Shown here: positions 18,058-27,222 of the stretch, piece by piece
Position numbering within the stretch: position 1 is the stretch's first letter
Layout of the letters: the number at the start of each line of letters is the position of its first letter
NCBI GenBank assembly: GCA_026393755.1
Contig: JAPKZO010000039.1
Span: 1-64,000, forward strand
Length of the DNA stretch: 64,000 nt
Source: Acidobacteriota bacterium
Lineage (GTDB): Bacteria > Acidobacteriota > Vicinamibacteria > Vicinamibacterales > JAKQTR01
Direction of reading: 5' to 3'
Program-made: the position numbers and the translations under genes
The notes under the pieces: model-generated
The model's database searches: none
The model's input: the letters and a program-made list of their open reading frames with translations, nothing else
What the model was told of the DNA's origin: nothing

Positions 18058-21000
18058 CTACTGTCCGAGCAACTTGTCGGCTTCCGCCTTCAGGCGCGCG
18101 TAGTCCTTCTTCAGCACGGCGAGACGCTCGAACGCGTCGCGCCCCACCTTCTGATCGGTTCTCGTGCCGAGACCCGCCAGGTACGACGTGTGCGCCTGCA
18201 GCCCAGGCCTGGCGTAGCGCACGCCCTCCGGCCAGATGACCAGCTGCGAGTAGATCTTCTCGATCGCGGCGAGCCGATCCGGCGGCCCGCTGCGCGCGGC
18301 ATCACGCGCTGTACGCACGCGAGTCACCAACTGTGTCACCTGCTGGGTAAACGCGCGCATTGTGACCACGTGTTGGTACTGCTCGGTCAGATCGGCGACT
18401 GTGACGCCCGACGCCGCCACGTTCGGGTCGATGAGGACCTTGAACGGCTGCGTCTGCGAGGCGCCGCCGACGGTGAGCTTCACCTGATAGGCCCCGGGCG
18501 GCATGGTCGCGCCGTCGCGGCTCTGAACATTCCACACGACGCGATTGATGCCGGTCTCCTTGGTCACGCGCGTCTGCACGCCACCGCCGCCGCGGCCAAA
18601 CGAGGCTGGCGCCGCGTCGGGATCCGCCTGCGCCTGATCTGCCCCGCCAGCCTGCCCCGCCGAAGCCCCAGGCGAAGGCGGGCCGCCCTGCCCTGAGCCC
18701 GTCGAAGGGCCGCGTCCCCCTCGGCCGCCGCGTCCAGCGCGTCCAGCGCCAGCCACCGGGGCATCGCTGCTGTAGGTGTTCACAAGAGCGCCCTTTGCAT
18801 CGAGCACATCGACTTGCACCGGCCCCGCAGGAACTGACGGCAGGTAGTACTCGAACACCGGCCCCAGCGTGGCTGGACTCACCTGCGTGCGATACGCGTC
18901 GCGCGGCGCAAACAGCTTGACGGCGTTCTTCGCGACCGCCGGCGTCAACTGGTGAAGCCCACTCAGGTTGTCCATGATCCAGAACGCCCGGCCCTGCGTC
19001 GCCACGAGCAGATCCTTCTTGTGGATCCTGATGTCGTTGATCGGGATCTGCGGCATGTTCTGGAAGAACGCCTGCCAGTGCGCCCCATCATCGAACGAGA
19101 TGTACATCCCGAATTCCGTGCCGGCGTAAAGCAGGCCCTCGCGGTTCGGATCCTCGCGGACCACGCGCGTCGGCGTATCGGCGGGAATACCGTTCTTGCC
19201 GTCGGTGAGCCGCCGCCACGTCTTGCCGTAGTCGTCGGTCTTGTAGATGTACGGCGCGTAGTCGCCGAGCAGGTACCGATAGACCGCGTAGTACGCCGAC
19301 CCGCGCCGGTGCGGTGACGGATCGATGAACGCGACGCGCCCGCCCTCGGCCAGCTCCTTCGGCGTCACGCGCGCCCACGTCTTGCCGTCATCCCGCGTCA
19401 CACTGAACGGGCCGTCGTTCGATCCTGTCCAGATGACGCCCTTTTCGAGAGGCGACTCGCTGATGGCATAGAGCGTCGAGTAGAACTCTTCGCCCGTCAC
19501 GTCGCGCGTGATGGGCTCGCCGCTCGGGCCCTGACAGCACGCCGGAAACGCCGTCAGATCCGGCGAGATCTTCTGCCACGTCACGCCCTTGTCGCGGGTG
19601 CGATGCAGGTACTGCGACCCGAAATACAGGACGTTGGGATCGAACGGCGACGTGTTCATCGGCGACACGCGCTGGAAGCGCAGGATGAGTTCGCTGCCGG
19701 CGTTGCCATAGAGCGACTGCCCGCCGATCCAGTAGCTCCTGCTCTGCCCCGTCCGCACATCCATCACTTCGTACTGACCCTTGCACGACCCGTAGATTGT
19801 GTTCGGATCGGTCGGATGCGGGAAGATCGGGCCGGTCTCGCACCCCGGGCCGCCACGCCAGTCGGCCAGGTTATAGGGATTCGCCACGCTCGACAGGATC
19901 ACGGTGCTGTCGTCCTGCTGGGCGCCGTAGATCTTGTACGGGAAGGCGTTGTCGGCCGTCACCGCGTAGAACTCGCCGGTCACCTGATTCTGCTGCGTCG
20001 ACCAGGTGCGCCCGCCGTCGGTCGAGACGTTGGCGCCGCCGTCATTCGACTGAATCATGATGCTGCCGTCTTTGGGACTGACCCAGATGTCGTGGTTGTC
20101 GCCGTGCGGCGTGCGCAGCGTGGTCATCGTCTTGCCGCCGTCCACCGACTTGAAGAACCCTTCCGCGCCGGCGTACACGACATCCGCGTTCAGCTGATCG
20201 GCGCCTAGCGTCGTGTAGTAGAACGGCCGCTGCACCAGGGCCGGTGTCGCGTTCACAAGCGCCCACGTCTCGCCCGCGTCATCCGATCGATAAAGGCCGC
20301 CGCCGGGCTTCGCTTCAACCAGCGCATAGATGCGATTCGGATTCGCGGCGGTCGTCGCGAGATTGCCTTTGCCGATGAGTTCGCCAGGCAGGCCCGTCAT
20401 GATCTTCGTGAACGAGTCGCCGCCGTTCGTGCTCTTGTAGAACCCGCCTTCCCTGCTGCCGCTGATGATCGTCCACGGCTTGCGCTCGAGGCGCGACATC
20501 CACGCGTAGACAACGCCCGGATTGCCGGGCTGGAACTCCACGTCCATCGCGCCGAGCTCGTCGGAGAGATACAGCGTCTTCTTCCACGTCTTGCCGCCGT
20601 CGACACTCTTGAAGACTCCCCGCTCGGAATTCGCCTTGAAGATGTCGCCCGTCATCGCCGCCATGACGTGGTCCGGGTTGGACGGATGGATGCGAATGGC
20701 GCCCGTCTGGCCGCCGTCGCGGAGCCCCGCGAACGCCCACGTCTTGCCGCCGTCGATGGATTTGTAGATGCCGCGGCCGGTCGACACGTTGCTGCGTACG
20801 CCATCCGACCCGGTCCCGACGTAGATGATGTCGGGGTTGGAGTCGGCCACCGCAATCGATCCGATTGAGCCAAGCGGAATCTGCCCATCAGAAATGGGCG
20901 TCCACGTGCCGCCGCCATCGGTCGTGCGGAACACTCCTCCGCTCGCCACGCCCATGTAGAACGTCTTCGGCTGCGACGGCACGCCGGTGACCGTCGTCAC

Positions 21001-21249
21001 CCGGCCGCCGCGCGATGGACCGACGAGCCGGTAGTTCAGGCCCTTTAGCAGCGCGGGATCGACCGCCGCCATCAGGACGGGCTTGGGCCGCGGGGCGACC
21101 GGCGCCGCCTGCCGTGGCGCTGACGTGATCTGTCCGGGCGCAGCCGCGCCGCCGGCCTGTCGGGCCGCGATCACCACGGACGCGGCACACACCGACGCGC
21201 ACACCAGCGCGGCGCCCGCCGCGCGCATCAATCGAGTCGTTCGAGTCAT
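18058..21249 (-). CDS. secreted BNR/sortilin-type repeat protein ('glycosyl hydrolase' family)
   Basis: 1063 aa. The signal peptide (LMRAAGAALVCASVCAASVVIAA in the N-terminus) is followed by many BNR/VPS10-like blades of the form GVFRTTDGGGTWTPI, GIYKSIDGGKTWAFAG, GVFKSVDGGKTWKKT and YKTDDYGKTWRRLTDG. A C-terminal FlgD-like Ig segment (NRVVWNVQSRDG, MPPGAYQVKLTVGG) and a helical tail come last. Proteins of this kind are abundant in Acidobacteriota and are annotated as glycosyl hydrolases without proof. The start at 21249 has GGAG 8 nt upstream. Residues about 840-880 form a Gly/Ser/Ala-rich linker that contains an inserted dispersed repeat (see 18691). Confidence 0.88.
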   Translation of the reverse strand: MTRTTRLMRAAGAALVCASVCAASVVIAARQAGGAAAPGQITSAPRQAAPVAPRPKPVLMAAVDPALLKGLNYRLVGPSRGGRVTTVTGVPSQPKTFYMGVASGGVFRTTDGGGTWTPISDGQIPLGSIGSIAVADSNPDIIYVGTGSDGVRSNVSTGRGIYKSIDGGKTWAFAGLRDGGQTGAIRIHPSNPDHVMAAMTGDIFKANSERGVFKSVDGGKTWKKTLYLSDELGAMDVEFQPGNPGVVYAWMSRLERKPWTIISGSREGGFYKSTNGGDSFTKIMTGLPGELIGKGNLATTAANPNRIYALVEAKPGGGLYRSDDAGETWALVNATPALVQRPFYYTTLGADQLNADVVYAGAEGFFKSVDGGKTMTTLRTPHGDNHDIWVSPKDGSIMIQSNDGGANVSTDGGRTWSTQQNQVTGEFYAVTADNAFPYKIYGAQQDDSTVILSSVANPYNLADWRGGPGCETGPIFPHPTDPNTIYGSCKGQYEVMDVRTGQSRSYWIGGQSLYGNAGSELILRFQRVSPMNTSPFDPNVLYFGSQYLHRTRDKGVTWQKISPDLTAFPACCQGPSGEPITRDVTGEEFYSTLYAISESPLEKGVIWTGSNDGPFSVTRDDGKTWARVTPKELAEGGRVAFIDPSPHRRGSAYYAVYRYLLGDYAPYIYKTDDYGKTWRRLTDGKNGIPADTPTRVVREDPNREGLLYAGTEFGMYISFDDGAHWQAFFQNMPQIPINDIRIHKKDLLVATQGRAFWIMDNLSGLHQLTPAVAKNAVKLFAPRDAYRTQVSPATLGPVFEYYLPSVPAGPVQVDVLDAKGALVNTYSSDAPVAGAGRAGRGGRGGRGPSTGSGQGGPPSPGASAGQAGGADQAQADPDAAPASFGRGGGGVQTRVTKETGINRVVWNVQSRDGATMPPGAYQVKLTVGGASQTQPFKVLIDPNVAASGVTVADLTEQYQHVVTMRAFTQQVTQLVTRVRTARDAARSGPPDRLAAIEKIYSQLVIWPEGVRYARPGLQAHTSYLAGLGTRTDQKVGRDAFERLAVLKKDYARLKAEADKLLGQ
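18691..18709. repeat. dispersed palindromic repeat inserted in frame in a coding region
   Basis: CCCTGAGCCCGTCGAAGGG is the core of a widespread intergenic repeat (CCCTTCGACGGGCTCAGGG on the other strand) with partly self-complementary ends. Here it lies inside the BNR-protein gene and is translated in frame as STGSGQG within a low-complexity Gly/Ser/Pro linker, about residues 847-853. Confidence 0.6.
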
Positions 21250-21384
21250 GGACGTGTCTCCAGGCGGAACAGCAAGCGGAACAGGACCAATGTCGCCGAT
21301 AGTATTACACGTTGAAGACCTTCGTCCTTGCACAGATCACTTCAGAGAGCCAGTCCCGCCTCGCTGCCTCCGGGCAGGCGACCA

Positions 21385-21528
21385 GGTTTGAAAGGCGTGT
21401 CGCAGGTCATGATCGACAAGATCGTCAGCGTGCCACGGGCCGCGATCCGCGCAGACTGTGGCGAGTGCGACGCCAGAGAACTCGACGCCGTAGACGACGA
21501 ATTGCGCCGCTGGCTCGGGCTTGTGTGA
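21385..21528 (+). pseudogene. C-terminal fragment of a MazF/PemK-type toxin
   Basis: The frame reads GLKGVSQVMIDKIVSVPRAA then ARELDAVDDELRRWLGLV-stop, which is the characteristic C-terminal third of MazF-family mRNA interferases (VDKIV-VPR and the closing helix). The N-terminal two thirds with the catalytic Arg and Thr/Ser are missing; upstream sequence does not continue the family. A relic beside an intact VapC-type module suggests repeated toxin-antitoxin gain here. Confidence 0.6.
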
Positions 21529-21664
21529 CCGTGGTGCCCGACAACAGGATCTCGCAGTTCTCTATCGCACCGAAGTAGCGCAGCGGAACCCCGCGCTCGC
21601 GTGGGCTGACCCCGGCCACCAGACGTCGCTCGACAGCCCCAAGAGCCATCGGTCCCGGTGCGGG

Positions 21665-21691
21665 TCAGACAAAATATGATAATCTGATTGT
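21665..21691 (+). promoter_or_regulatory. AT-rich promoter/operator of the toxin-antitoxin pair
   Basis: TATGAT at 21675-21680 and an overlapping GATAAT at 21678-21683 lie just before the ATG at 21692. AATCTGATT (21681-21689) is a 4-1-4 palindrome, and TCAGA (21665-21669) pairs with TCTGA (21683-21687). This is a typical arrangement for binding of the antitoxin to its own promoter (inference). The local AT-richness stands out from its surroundings. Confidence 0.45.
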
Positions 21692-21964
21692 ATGAGAAAG
21701 ACGACCATGACGGTGACCGAGGCGGCCCGCAATTTTGCCGACTGCGTCAACCGTGCGCATTACCAGAACGTCACATTCGTGCTGCTGAGAAATGGCAGGC
21801 CCGTCGCCCGGCTCGCACCGGAGGCTGAGAAGCGCTGCACCGGCCGCGATCTGGCTGACGCGCTGGCCCACGCCGACCTCTCGCCTCGCGAGGCCAGCGC
21901 CTGGCATCGCGATCTCCGAGCCGCACAAACATCCCTCAAGACACCGAGCGCCAAATGGCGATAA
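21692..21964 (+). CDS. Phd/YefM-type antitoxin
   Basis: 90 aa. MTVTEAARNFADCVNRAHYQ followed by VLLRNGRPVARLAPE is the Phd/YefM N-terminal DNA-binding fold. The C-terminal acidic helix (LADALAHADLSPREASAWHR) should wrap the toxin. It overlaps the toxin gene by 10 nt, so it is translated first and couples toxin synthesis. It should repress its own promoter and neutralise the PIN toxin. Confidence 0.85.
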   Translation: MRKTTMTVTEAARNFADCVNRAHYQNVTFVLLRNGRPVARLAPEAEKRCTGRDLADALAHADLSPREASAWHRDLRAAQTSLKTPSAKWR

Positions 21965-22356
21965 TCCTGGACGCAGATGTCATCATCCGCGGCGAAAAGG
22001 GAACCTTCGATCTAGGGACGTGGCTGGCGAGCCGGCCGGACGACCTGTTTGAGGTGGCCTCCATCACGGTCGCTGAACTCTGGCACGGCGTGGAGAGGGC
22101 CACGGGGCCCCACAGGGCGAGGCGGCTGCATTACCTGCAGACATTCCTGTCGCCGTTGCCCATTGTTCCCTACACGGAGCACACCGCGTACGAACACGCT
22201 CGAATCTGGGCGGAACTCGAGGCCGCCGGCAAGATGGTTGGCTCCTACGACATGATTGTGGCCGCGACGGCCATCGAACGCACCAGTGTGGTCGCCACGT
22301 TCAACGCTCGCCACTTCAACGTCGTGCCGGGCCTGGCGACCATCATTCCTCGCTAA
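21955..22356 (+). CDS. vapC: VapC-type PIN-domain toxin
   Basis: 133 aa. PIN-domain acidic residues are in place: Asp6 in IILDADVII, Glu in ITVAELWHGVERA, Asp in GSYDMIVAATAIE and the terminal TFNARHFNVVPGL. PIN toxins are Mg-dependent ribonucleases that usually cut tRNA or rRNA. Its partner is the Phd-like protein at 21692 rather than an AbrB- or RHH-type VapB. Confidence 0.9.
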   Translation: MAIILDADVIIRGEKGTFDLGTWLASRPDDLFEVASITVAELWHGVERATGPHRARRLHYLQTFLSPLPIVPYTEHTAYEHARIWAELEAAGKMVGSYDMIVAATAIERTSVVATFNARHFNVVPGLATIIPR

Positions 22357-22500
22357 AGAACACGACGGGCCTGTCCCTACAGGACACCAAGCCACAGAAC
22401 AGACACGCGACAGCCGCAGGCGGCGCCGATCACCAGACCCGTCACCAGTTCCGTGTTCCCCCTCTCAAGGGTTCAGGCCGGTGGCGAGACCACGCCTCCC

Positions 22501-24534
22501 CTACCAGATCTTCACGCGCTGGGCCGGGTCGACATACAGCTTGTCGCCTGGCTTTACGTTGAACGCGGCATAGAACTCCGGCACATTGCTGAGCGGCGCG
22601 TACCCCCGCACCTTTCCCGGTGAGTGCACGTTCGACAGCACCTGCTGCCGCAGCGAATCGTCGCGCTCCTTCGACCGCCACACCTGGGCCCAGCCCATGA
22701 AGAAACGCTGGTCCCCGGTCAGCCCGTCGATGACGGGCGCGGGCTTGCCGCCGAGCGACATCTGATAGGCGCGATAGCCAATGGTCAGCCCGGTCAGATC
22801 CCCGATGTTCTCGCCGAGCGTCAACTCGCCGTTCACCTTGAGGCCGGGCAGCACCTCTATTGCGGAAAACTGCGCCACCAGGCGGGCGGTCCGCTTCTGG
22901 TACTCCGACGCGTCCTTGTCGGTCCACCAGTCGCGCATCGTGCCCGTGCCGTCGAACCGCCGGCCCTGGTCGTCGAATCCATGCCCCATCTCGTGGCCGA
23001 TCACGGCCCCGATCCCGCCGTAGTTCACCGCATCATCAGCCGCCATGTTGAAAAACGGCGGCTGGAGAATCGCCGCCGGAAACACCACCTCGTTGCGGAC
23101 GGGGTTGTAGTAGGCGTTGATCGTCTGCGGCGTCATGCCCCACTCTTCGGGATCGATGGGCTTGCCGACCTTGGCGAGCTGGAAGGCCAGTTCGGCTGCC
23201 TGCGCGCGCATCATGTTGCCCACCAGATCGTCGCGGACGATCTGGACCTTCGAGTAGTCGCGCCACTTGTTCGGGTAGCCGATCTTCGGCGTGAAGGCCG
23301 CCAGCTTCTTCTGCGCCTCAGCCTTGGTCTCTGAGCTCATCCAGTCGAGGCGGTTGATGCCGTCCTTGTAGGCCAGGCGGAGGTTGGCAACCAGCTGCTC
23401 CATCCGGGCTTTCGCCGAGGCCGGGAAATGGCGCTCGACGTACAGCTTGCCGAGCATCTCGCCGAGATTGCCGTCGATCGCCTGCACGGCGCGCTTCCAG
23501 CGCGGCCGCTGTTCGGGTGTGCCGGCGAGCGTTTTGCCATAGAACTCGAAGCGCGCGTCGACGAACGCTGTGGGCAGATACGGTGCGTAGCCGCGGACGA
23601 GCGACGACTTGAGATACGGCTTCCAGCGATCGACAGGCCACTCGCTGACGGCGGCCGCCACCGCCTTCACATAGCTTGGCTGCGCGACGATGAGGGCCGG
23701 CGCCGACGCGATCTTCAGCTCGGCGGTCCACGCGGTCCAATCGAAGCCAGGGAACTGGGTGGCCAAATCGGCGATGGCCACCTTGTTGTACATCTTCACC
23801 ATGTCGCGGGTCTCGACATTGGTCCACTGGTTCTTCGCCAGGTGGGTCTCGAGCGCCATGATGTCGGCGGCCGCGGCGTCTGGCGCCGGAAGCCCCGCGA
23901 GCTTGTGCATCGCGGCGAGGAAGCTGACGTACTTGGTCCGGTACTCGGCCAGTTTCGCGTCTTCCTTGGTGTAGTAGTCGCGATCGGGCAGGCCGAGGCC
24001 GTTCTGATAGACAAACGCGGCGTTCGTCTTCGGATCCTTGAAGTCGCCTTCGGTGAACGCGGCCAGCGGCGTATCGCACCCGAGCACGTACATATGGGCG
24101 AACGCTTTCGCGAGTTCCGACCTGGTCTTGATCGCGTCAATGGCGGCGAGTTCGGCCGTGAGCGGCGCGACGCCGAGCGTTTCGATCCTGGCTTCGTTCA
24201 TGAAGCTGGCGTAGAAGTCGCCGATCTTGCGGGCGTCTGAACCGGGCGCCCCGCCGGACTTGCCGGCGTCCTCGACAATGGCGCGAAGGTCGTCCTGGGC
24301 CTTGTCGTAGAGCACCTCGAAGCTGCCGTAGGAGGGTTTGTCGGCGGGGATGGGTGTTCTGTCGAGCCAGGCGCCGTTGACGTAGCGGAAGAAATCGTCC
24401 TGCGGGCGCACGGACTTGTCGAGCGCCGTGATATCGATGCCCGACGCCAGTGGAGGCGCGGCCGGCTTCTGGGCCGCCACGGTCGCCATCATTGCTATCC
24501 CGGTCAACACACACAACGCGATCATCCGATTCAT
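22501..24534 (-). CDS. secreted M13 (neprilysin-like) zinc metallopeptidase
   Basis: 677 aa. A signal peptide (MNRMIALCVLTGIAMMATVAA) is followed by the N-terminal M13 cap (SVRPQDDFFRYVNGAWLDRT). The catalytic half has NEVVFPAAILQPPFF, the zinc helix His514-Glu-Met-Gly-His518 and the third ligand Glu575 (GENIGDLTG). All catalytic residues are present, so it should be an active periplasmic or surface endopeptidase. The start at 24534 has GGGAGG 6 nt upstream. The terminal residues RVKIW correspond to the C-x-x-W end of homologues with the Cys replaced. Confidence 0.95.
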   Translation of the reverse strand: MNRMIALCVLTGIAMMATVAAQKPAAPPLASGIDITALDKSVRPQDDFFRYVNGAWLDRTPIPADKPSYGSFEVLYDKAQDDLRAIVEDAGKSGGAPGSDARKIGDFYASFMNEARIETLGVAPLTAELAAIDAIKTRSELAKAFAHMYVLGCDTPLAAFTEGDFKDPKTNAAFVYQNGLGLPDRDYYTKEDAKLAEYRTKYVSFLAAMHKLAGLPAPDAAAADIMALETHLAKNQWTNVETRDMVKMYNKVAIADLATQFPGFDWTAWTAELKIASAPALIVAQPSYVKAVAAAVSEWPVDRWKPYLKSSLVRGYAPYLPTAFVDARFEFYGKTLAGTPEQRPRWKRAVQAIDGNLGEMLGKLYVERHFPASAKARMEQLVANLRLAYKDGINRLDWMSSETKAEAQKKLAAFTPKIGYPNKWRDYSKVQIVRDDLVGNMMRAQAAELAFQLAKVGKPIDPEEWGMTPQTINAYYNPVRNEVVFPAAILQPPFFNMAADDAVNYGGIGAVIGHEMGHGFDDQGRRFDGTGTMRDWWTDKDASEYQKRTARLVAQFSAIEVLPGLKVNGELTLGENIGDLTGLTIGYRAYQMSLGGKPAPVIDGLTGDQRFFMGWAQVWRSKERDDSLRQQVLSNVHSPGKVRGYAPLSNVPEFYAAFNVKPGDKLYVDPAQRVKIW

Positions 24535-24621
24535 CAAAGACCTCCCTGCGCCAATTGCCTGCGGGACGGCGGTTCCTCCGCGTCCCCGCCGTCCGAATCC
24601 CAAACTACCACGCCGAGGCAC

Positions 24622-24641
24622 GGGCACGGCATGCCGTGCCC
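24622..24641. repeat. perfect 20-bp palindrome, dispersed repeat copy 1
   Basis: GGGCACGGCATGCCGTGCCC is perfectly self-complementary and lies between the M13 gene start and the stop of the ABC permease gene. A near-identical copy lies at 32075-32096, also next to a gene end. As RNA it forms a strong hairpin and may act as a 3' end stabiliser of the exporter operon; there is no T-run. Confidence 0.7.
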
Positions 24642-24651
24642 CTGCGGCGCC

Positions 24652-26379
24652 CTATTCGACTGGCTCGATGGCCGTCACATCGGTGCGGTCGAGGACGCGG
24701 CCGAGAAGTTCGGCTGCCACCCAGCATTCGACGAGGACGACACCTGCCACCAGCATCGCCGGAAGCACGATGAGCAGTGTGCCTGTCAGCCAGTAGACCA
24801 CGAACATCAGCGCGGCTGCCGCGGCGGCGCCAGGCAGCAACGACAGCGCAAGCGTCACCAGAATGCCGGCCACCATCAACAGGCGCTGTCCCATCGCGTC
24901 GATGCCGCGGGATCGGGATGCCCCGAGCGACGCCCAGGCCGGAAACATCACGGCGATCCCGTTCAGCACGACGGTCTGCGCCAGGATGACCGGCGGCGCG
25001 AGAATCGCCGCCGCCAGGGCGTACGACACACGATCGAGAAGCGCCGGCGCGGCCGCACCCATGCGCGCGACAAGTCCCCCGCTCAGCAGGCCGGCGGGGA
25101 GGATGAGCAGCCACACAATGGCCGACATCACCATGGCCGGCGCCAGCACCTCGCCGCGGACGATGGCGGCGCCAGAAACGGGCCACGTCTTGATGAGGGC
25201 GAGATGCGCGAGATCCTGCCGGAGATCGTTGCGCATCATCTGCGGGCCCATCAGGACGAGCATGCCGGCCAGCCACATGGACATCCCGGCCACGACTGTA
25301 GCGAGCCCGCCGTGGCGTCCGAAGGTCTGCGCCGCAATCGCGAGCATGATGACGATCGGCACCACGCGCACCAGCGTCCTCGCCGACAGGTAGCGGCCAA
25401 CCAGGATGAGGTTCTTCCAGAGGATGGCGGTTTCGGGCGGTCCTGTCCGACCCAATCGAAACGGCGTGGCGATCGGGCCGCGGGCCACCGACTTCGGCTT
25501 GCCCTTCTCGAGCGCCCGCTTCTCGGCATGTTCGGCGGAGGCTTCCTCGAACGACGCATCCGAGCGCAGTACCCACGCGTAGTTCAACGCGACCAGAGCC
25601 AGCGCCCAGGGCAGCGCCGATGCGAATGCCGCGGGCGAAGACGAGAGCGGAAGCCCCGCCAGTGTGCGGAACGGCCAGAGCACGATGCCGGCCGCGCCTG
25701 TCGTGCCCAGTCGCTGCAGTTCGCCGAAGAGCGCCTGCACGTCGGGCGACGCCGCGAGCACGGGCCACCCGCCGATGACGGTTTCGATCAGGACGCCGAT
25801 GGCGCCGAAGACGACGGCCAGCGGCACCCACTGGCGCAGGAGGCCGCTTCTGCCATGCTGCGCCAGGCTGCTTCGGCTGAGCGCGACCCCCATCAGATGG
25901 AGGCGCACGACTGTGAAGATCAACCAGAGCCCGATAAGGACCATCCAGCTGTTGGCAAGCGTGGATGGCCGCATGAACAGCGTGATGATCGCCGAACTGA
26001 TCAGCAGGCCCAGTTGTGAGCGGATCAGCCGGTAGTGCAGCAACTGGCGGCGGGTGACCGGCGCGGTGAACAGAAACTGCACCTCGGCGCGCGAGAACGC
26101 GATGGGTTTGCCCACGCCGGGCCACGCCCACGCCAGCGCGGCAATGGCAAACAGCACCACGCTCCCAATCACCTGAATCGGGCCGGCCAGCAACTCCAGC
26201 CCGGGCATGCCCCGAGTGCCGCGCCGCGCGCCCGGGCGCGGGCGGAAGATCGTGAAATAGAAGTACAGCACGCCGACAATGAGGCCCACCAGGTAGCGGG
26301 GCTCGCGCAGCCGCCGGAAGCGGCGGAGCGTGCGGTTCTTGAACGAACAGAACGTCAGGTAGGCGAAGGTGCCGATCAT
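24652..26379 (-). CDS. ABC exporter membrane subunit (large permease)
   Basis: 575 aa with many hydrophobic segments (for example IQVIGSVVLFAIAALAWAWP, LLISSAIITLFM, VPLAVVFGAIGVLIETVI, ILVTLALSLLPGAAAAAALM). The sequence resembles the putative ABC-exporter permeases that accompany a CcmA-like ATPase. The ATG at 26379 abuts the TAG of the ATPase gene (26382-26380), so the two form one operon and one transporter. Substrate unknown. Confidence 0.85.
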   Translation of the reverse strand: MIGTFAYLTFCSFKNRTLRRFRRLREPRYLVGLIVGVLYFYFTIFRPRPGARRGTRGMPGLELLAGPIQVIGSVVLFAIAALAWAWPGVGKPIAFSRAEVQFLFTAPVTRRQLLHYRLIRSQLGLLISSAIITLFMRPSTLANSWMVLIGLWLIFTVVRLHLMGVALSRSSLAQHGRSGLLRQWVPLAVVFGAIGVLIETVIGGWPVLAASPDVQALFGELQRLGTTGAAGIVLWPFRTLAGLPLSSSPAAFASALPWALALVALNYAWVLRSDASFEEASAEHAEKRALEKGKPKSVARGPIATPFRLGRTGPPETAILWKNLILVGRYLSARTLVRVVPIVIMLAIAAQTFGRHGGLATVVAGMSMWLAGMLVLMGPQMMRNDLRQDLAHLALIKTWPVSGAAIVRGEVLAPAMVMSAIVWLLILPAGLLSGGLVARMGAAAPALLDRVSYALAAAILAPPVILAQTVVLNGIAVMFPAWASLGASRSRGIDAMGQRLLMVAGILVTLALSLLPGAAAAAALMFVVYWLTGTLLIVLPAMLVAGVVLVECWVAAELLGRVLDRTDVTAIEPVE

Positions 26380-27111
26380 CTACGGCTCGCGCGCAGTGGC
26401 CGTGAGGAAGATCTGCTCGAGCGACGATCCGGCCGCGGCCAGCTCGGGCTGCGCCTTCAGCTGGTCGAGCGTTCCGTCGGCGATCTTCCGGCCGTGGTCG
26501 ATGATGATGACGCGTGTGCAGATCTCCTCGACCATGTGCAGCAGATGCGACGACACCATCACCGCCGCGCCGGCGCGCCCGCGCGAGACGATCGTCTCCT
26601 TCATGCGCCGGATGCCGAGCGGATCGAGGCCGGTGAGCGGCTCGTCGAACAGCAGCACCGCGGGGTCGTGCAGCAGGCCGCAGGCAATCGCCACCTTCTG
26701 CTTCATGCCGCGCGAGAGTTCCACCGGCAGCGACTGCTCTTTCCCGGTCAGTTCCAGTTCGTCGAGCAGCTTTCTGGCACGCGCCTCGACGTCGGACACC
26801 TTGTAGAGCCGCGCGGTGAGGCGCAGGTGTTCCATCACCGTGAGGTAGTCGAACAACTGCGGTTCGTCCGCCATGAACGCGAGGTTGAACTTGGCGGCGA
26901 CCGCATCCGACACGATGTCGTGACCGCCGATCGTGATAGTGCCTGTGGTGGGCGCCTGGATGCCGACCAGGCAGCGCAGTGTAGAGGTCTTGCCCGCGCC
27001 GTTGGGGCCGATCAGGCCGACGACCTCGCCGGCGGCGACGCCGAATGAGAAGTCGTCAACGGCCTTGAACGCGCCGTACGTCTTGGTCAGGTGCTGGACG
27101 TCGATCACCAT
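26380..27111 (-). CDS. ABC transporter ATP-binding protein
   Basis: 243 aa. Walker A GPNGAGKTST, signature LSRGMKQKVAIACGLLHDP, Walker B VLLFDEPLTGLDP and the H-loop SSHLL are all present. The sequence is of the CcmA/drug-export type. It is the ATPase for the membrane protein encoded immediately downstream at 24652-26379. Confidence 0.95.
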   Translation of the reverse strand: MVIDVQHLTKTYGAFKAVDDFSFGVAAGEVVGLIGPNGAGKTSTLRCLVGIQAPTTGTITIGGHDIVSDAVAAKFNLAFMADEPQLFDYLTVMEHLRLTARLYKVSDVEARARKLLDELELTGKEQSLPVELSRGMKQKVAIACGLLHDPAVLLFDEPLTGLDPLGIRRMKETIVSRGRAGAAVMVSSHLLHMVEEICTRVIIIDHGRKIADGTLDQLKAQPELAAAGSSLEQIFLTATAREP

Positions 27112-27222
27112 GCCGCAGTGTACAACGGAACGCGGGGTCGAACCGATCGGCCCGACCGGCTACAATGAGCGCGTGAATGCCCGCGAACGGGCAGGGAGCG
27201 ACGGCGGCCGGGAGGCCCCCAC

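Noticed and set aside
21425-21649. 74-aa minus-strand frame opposite the mazF fragment
   Set aside because: Part of it looks protein-like (RYFGAIENCEILLSGTTVT) but it matches no family I recognise and half of it is antisense to the MazF relic.
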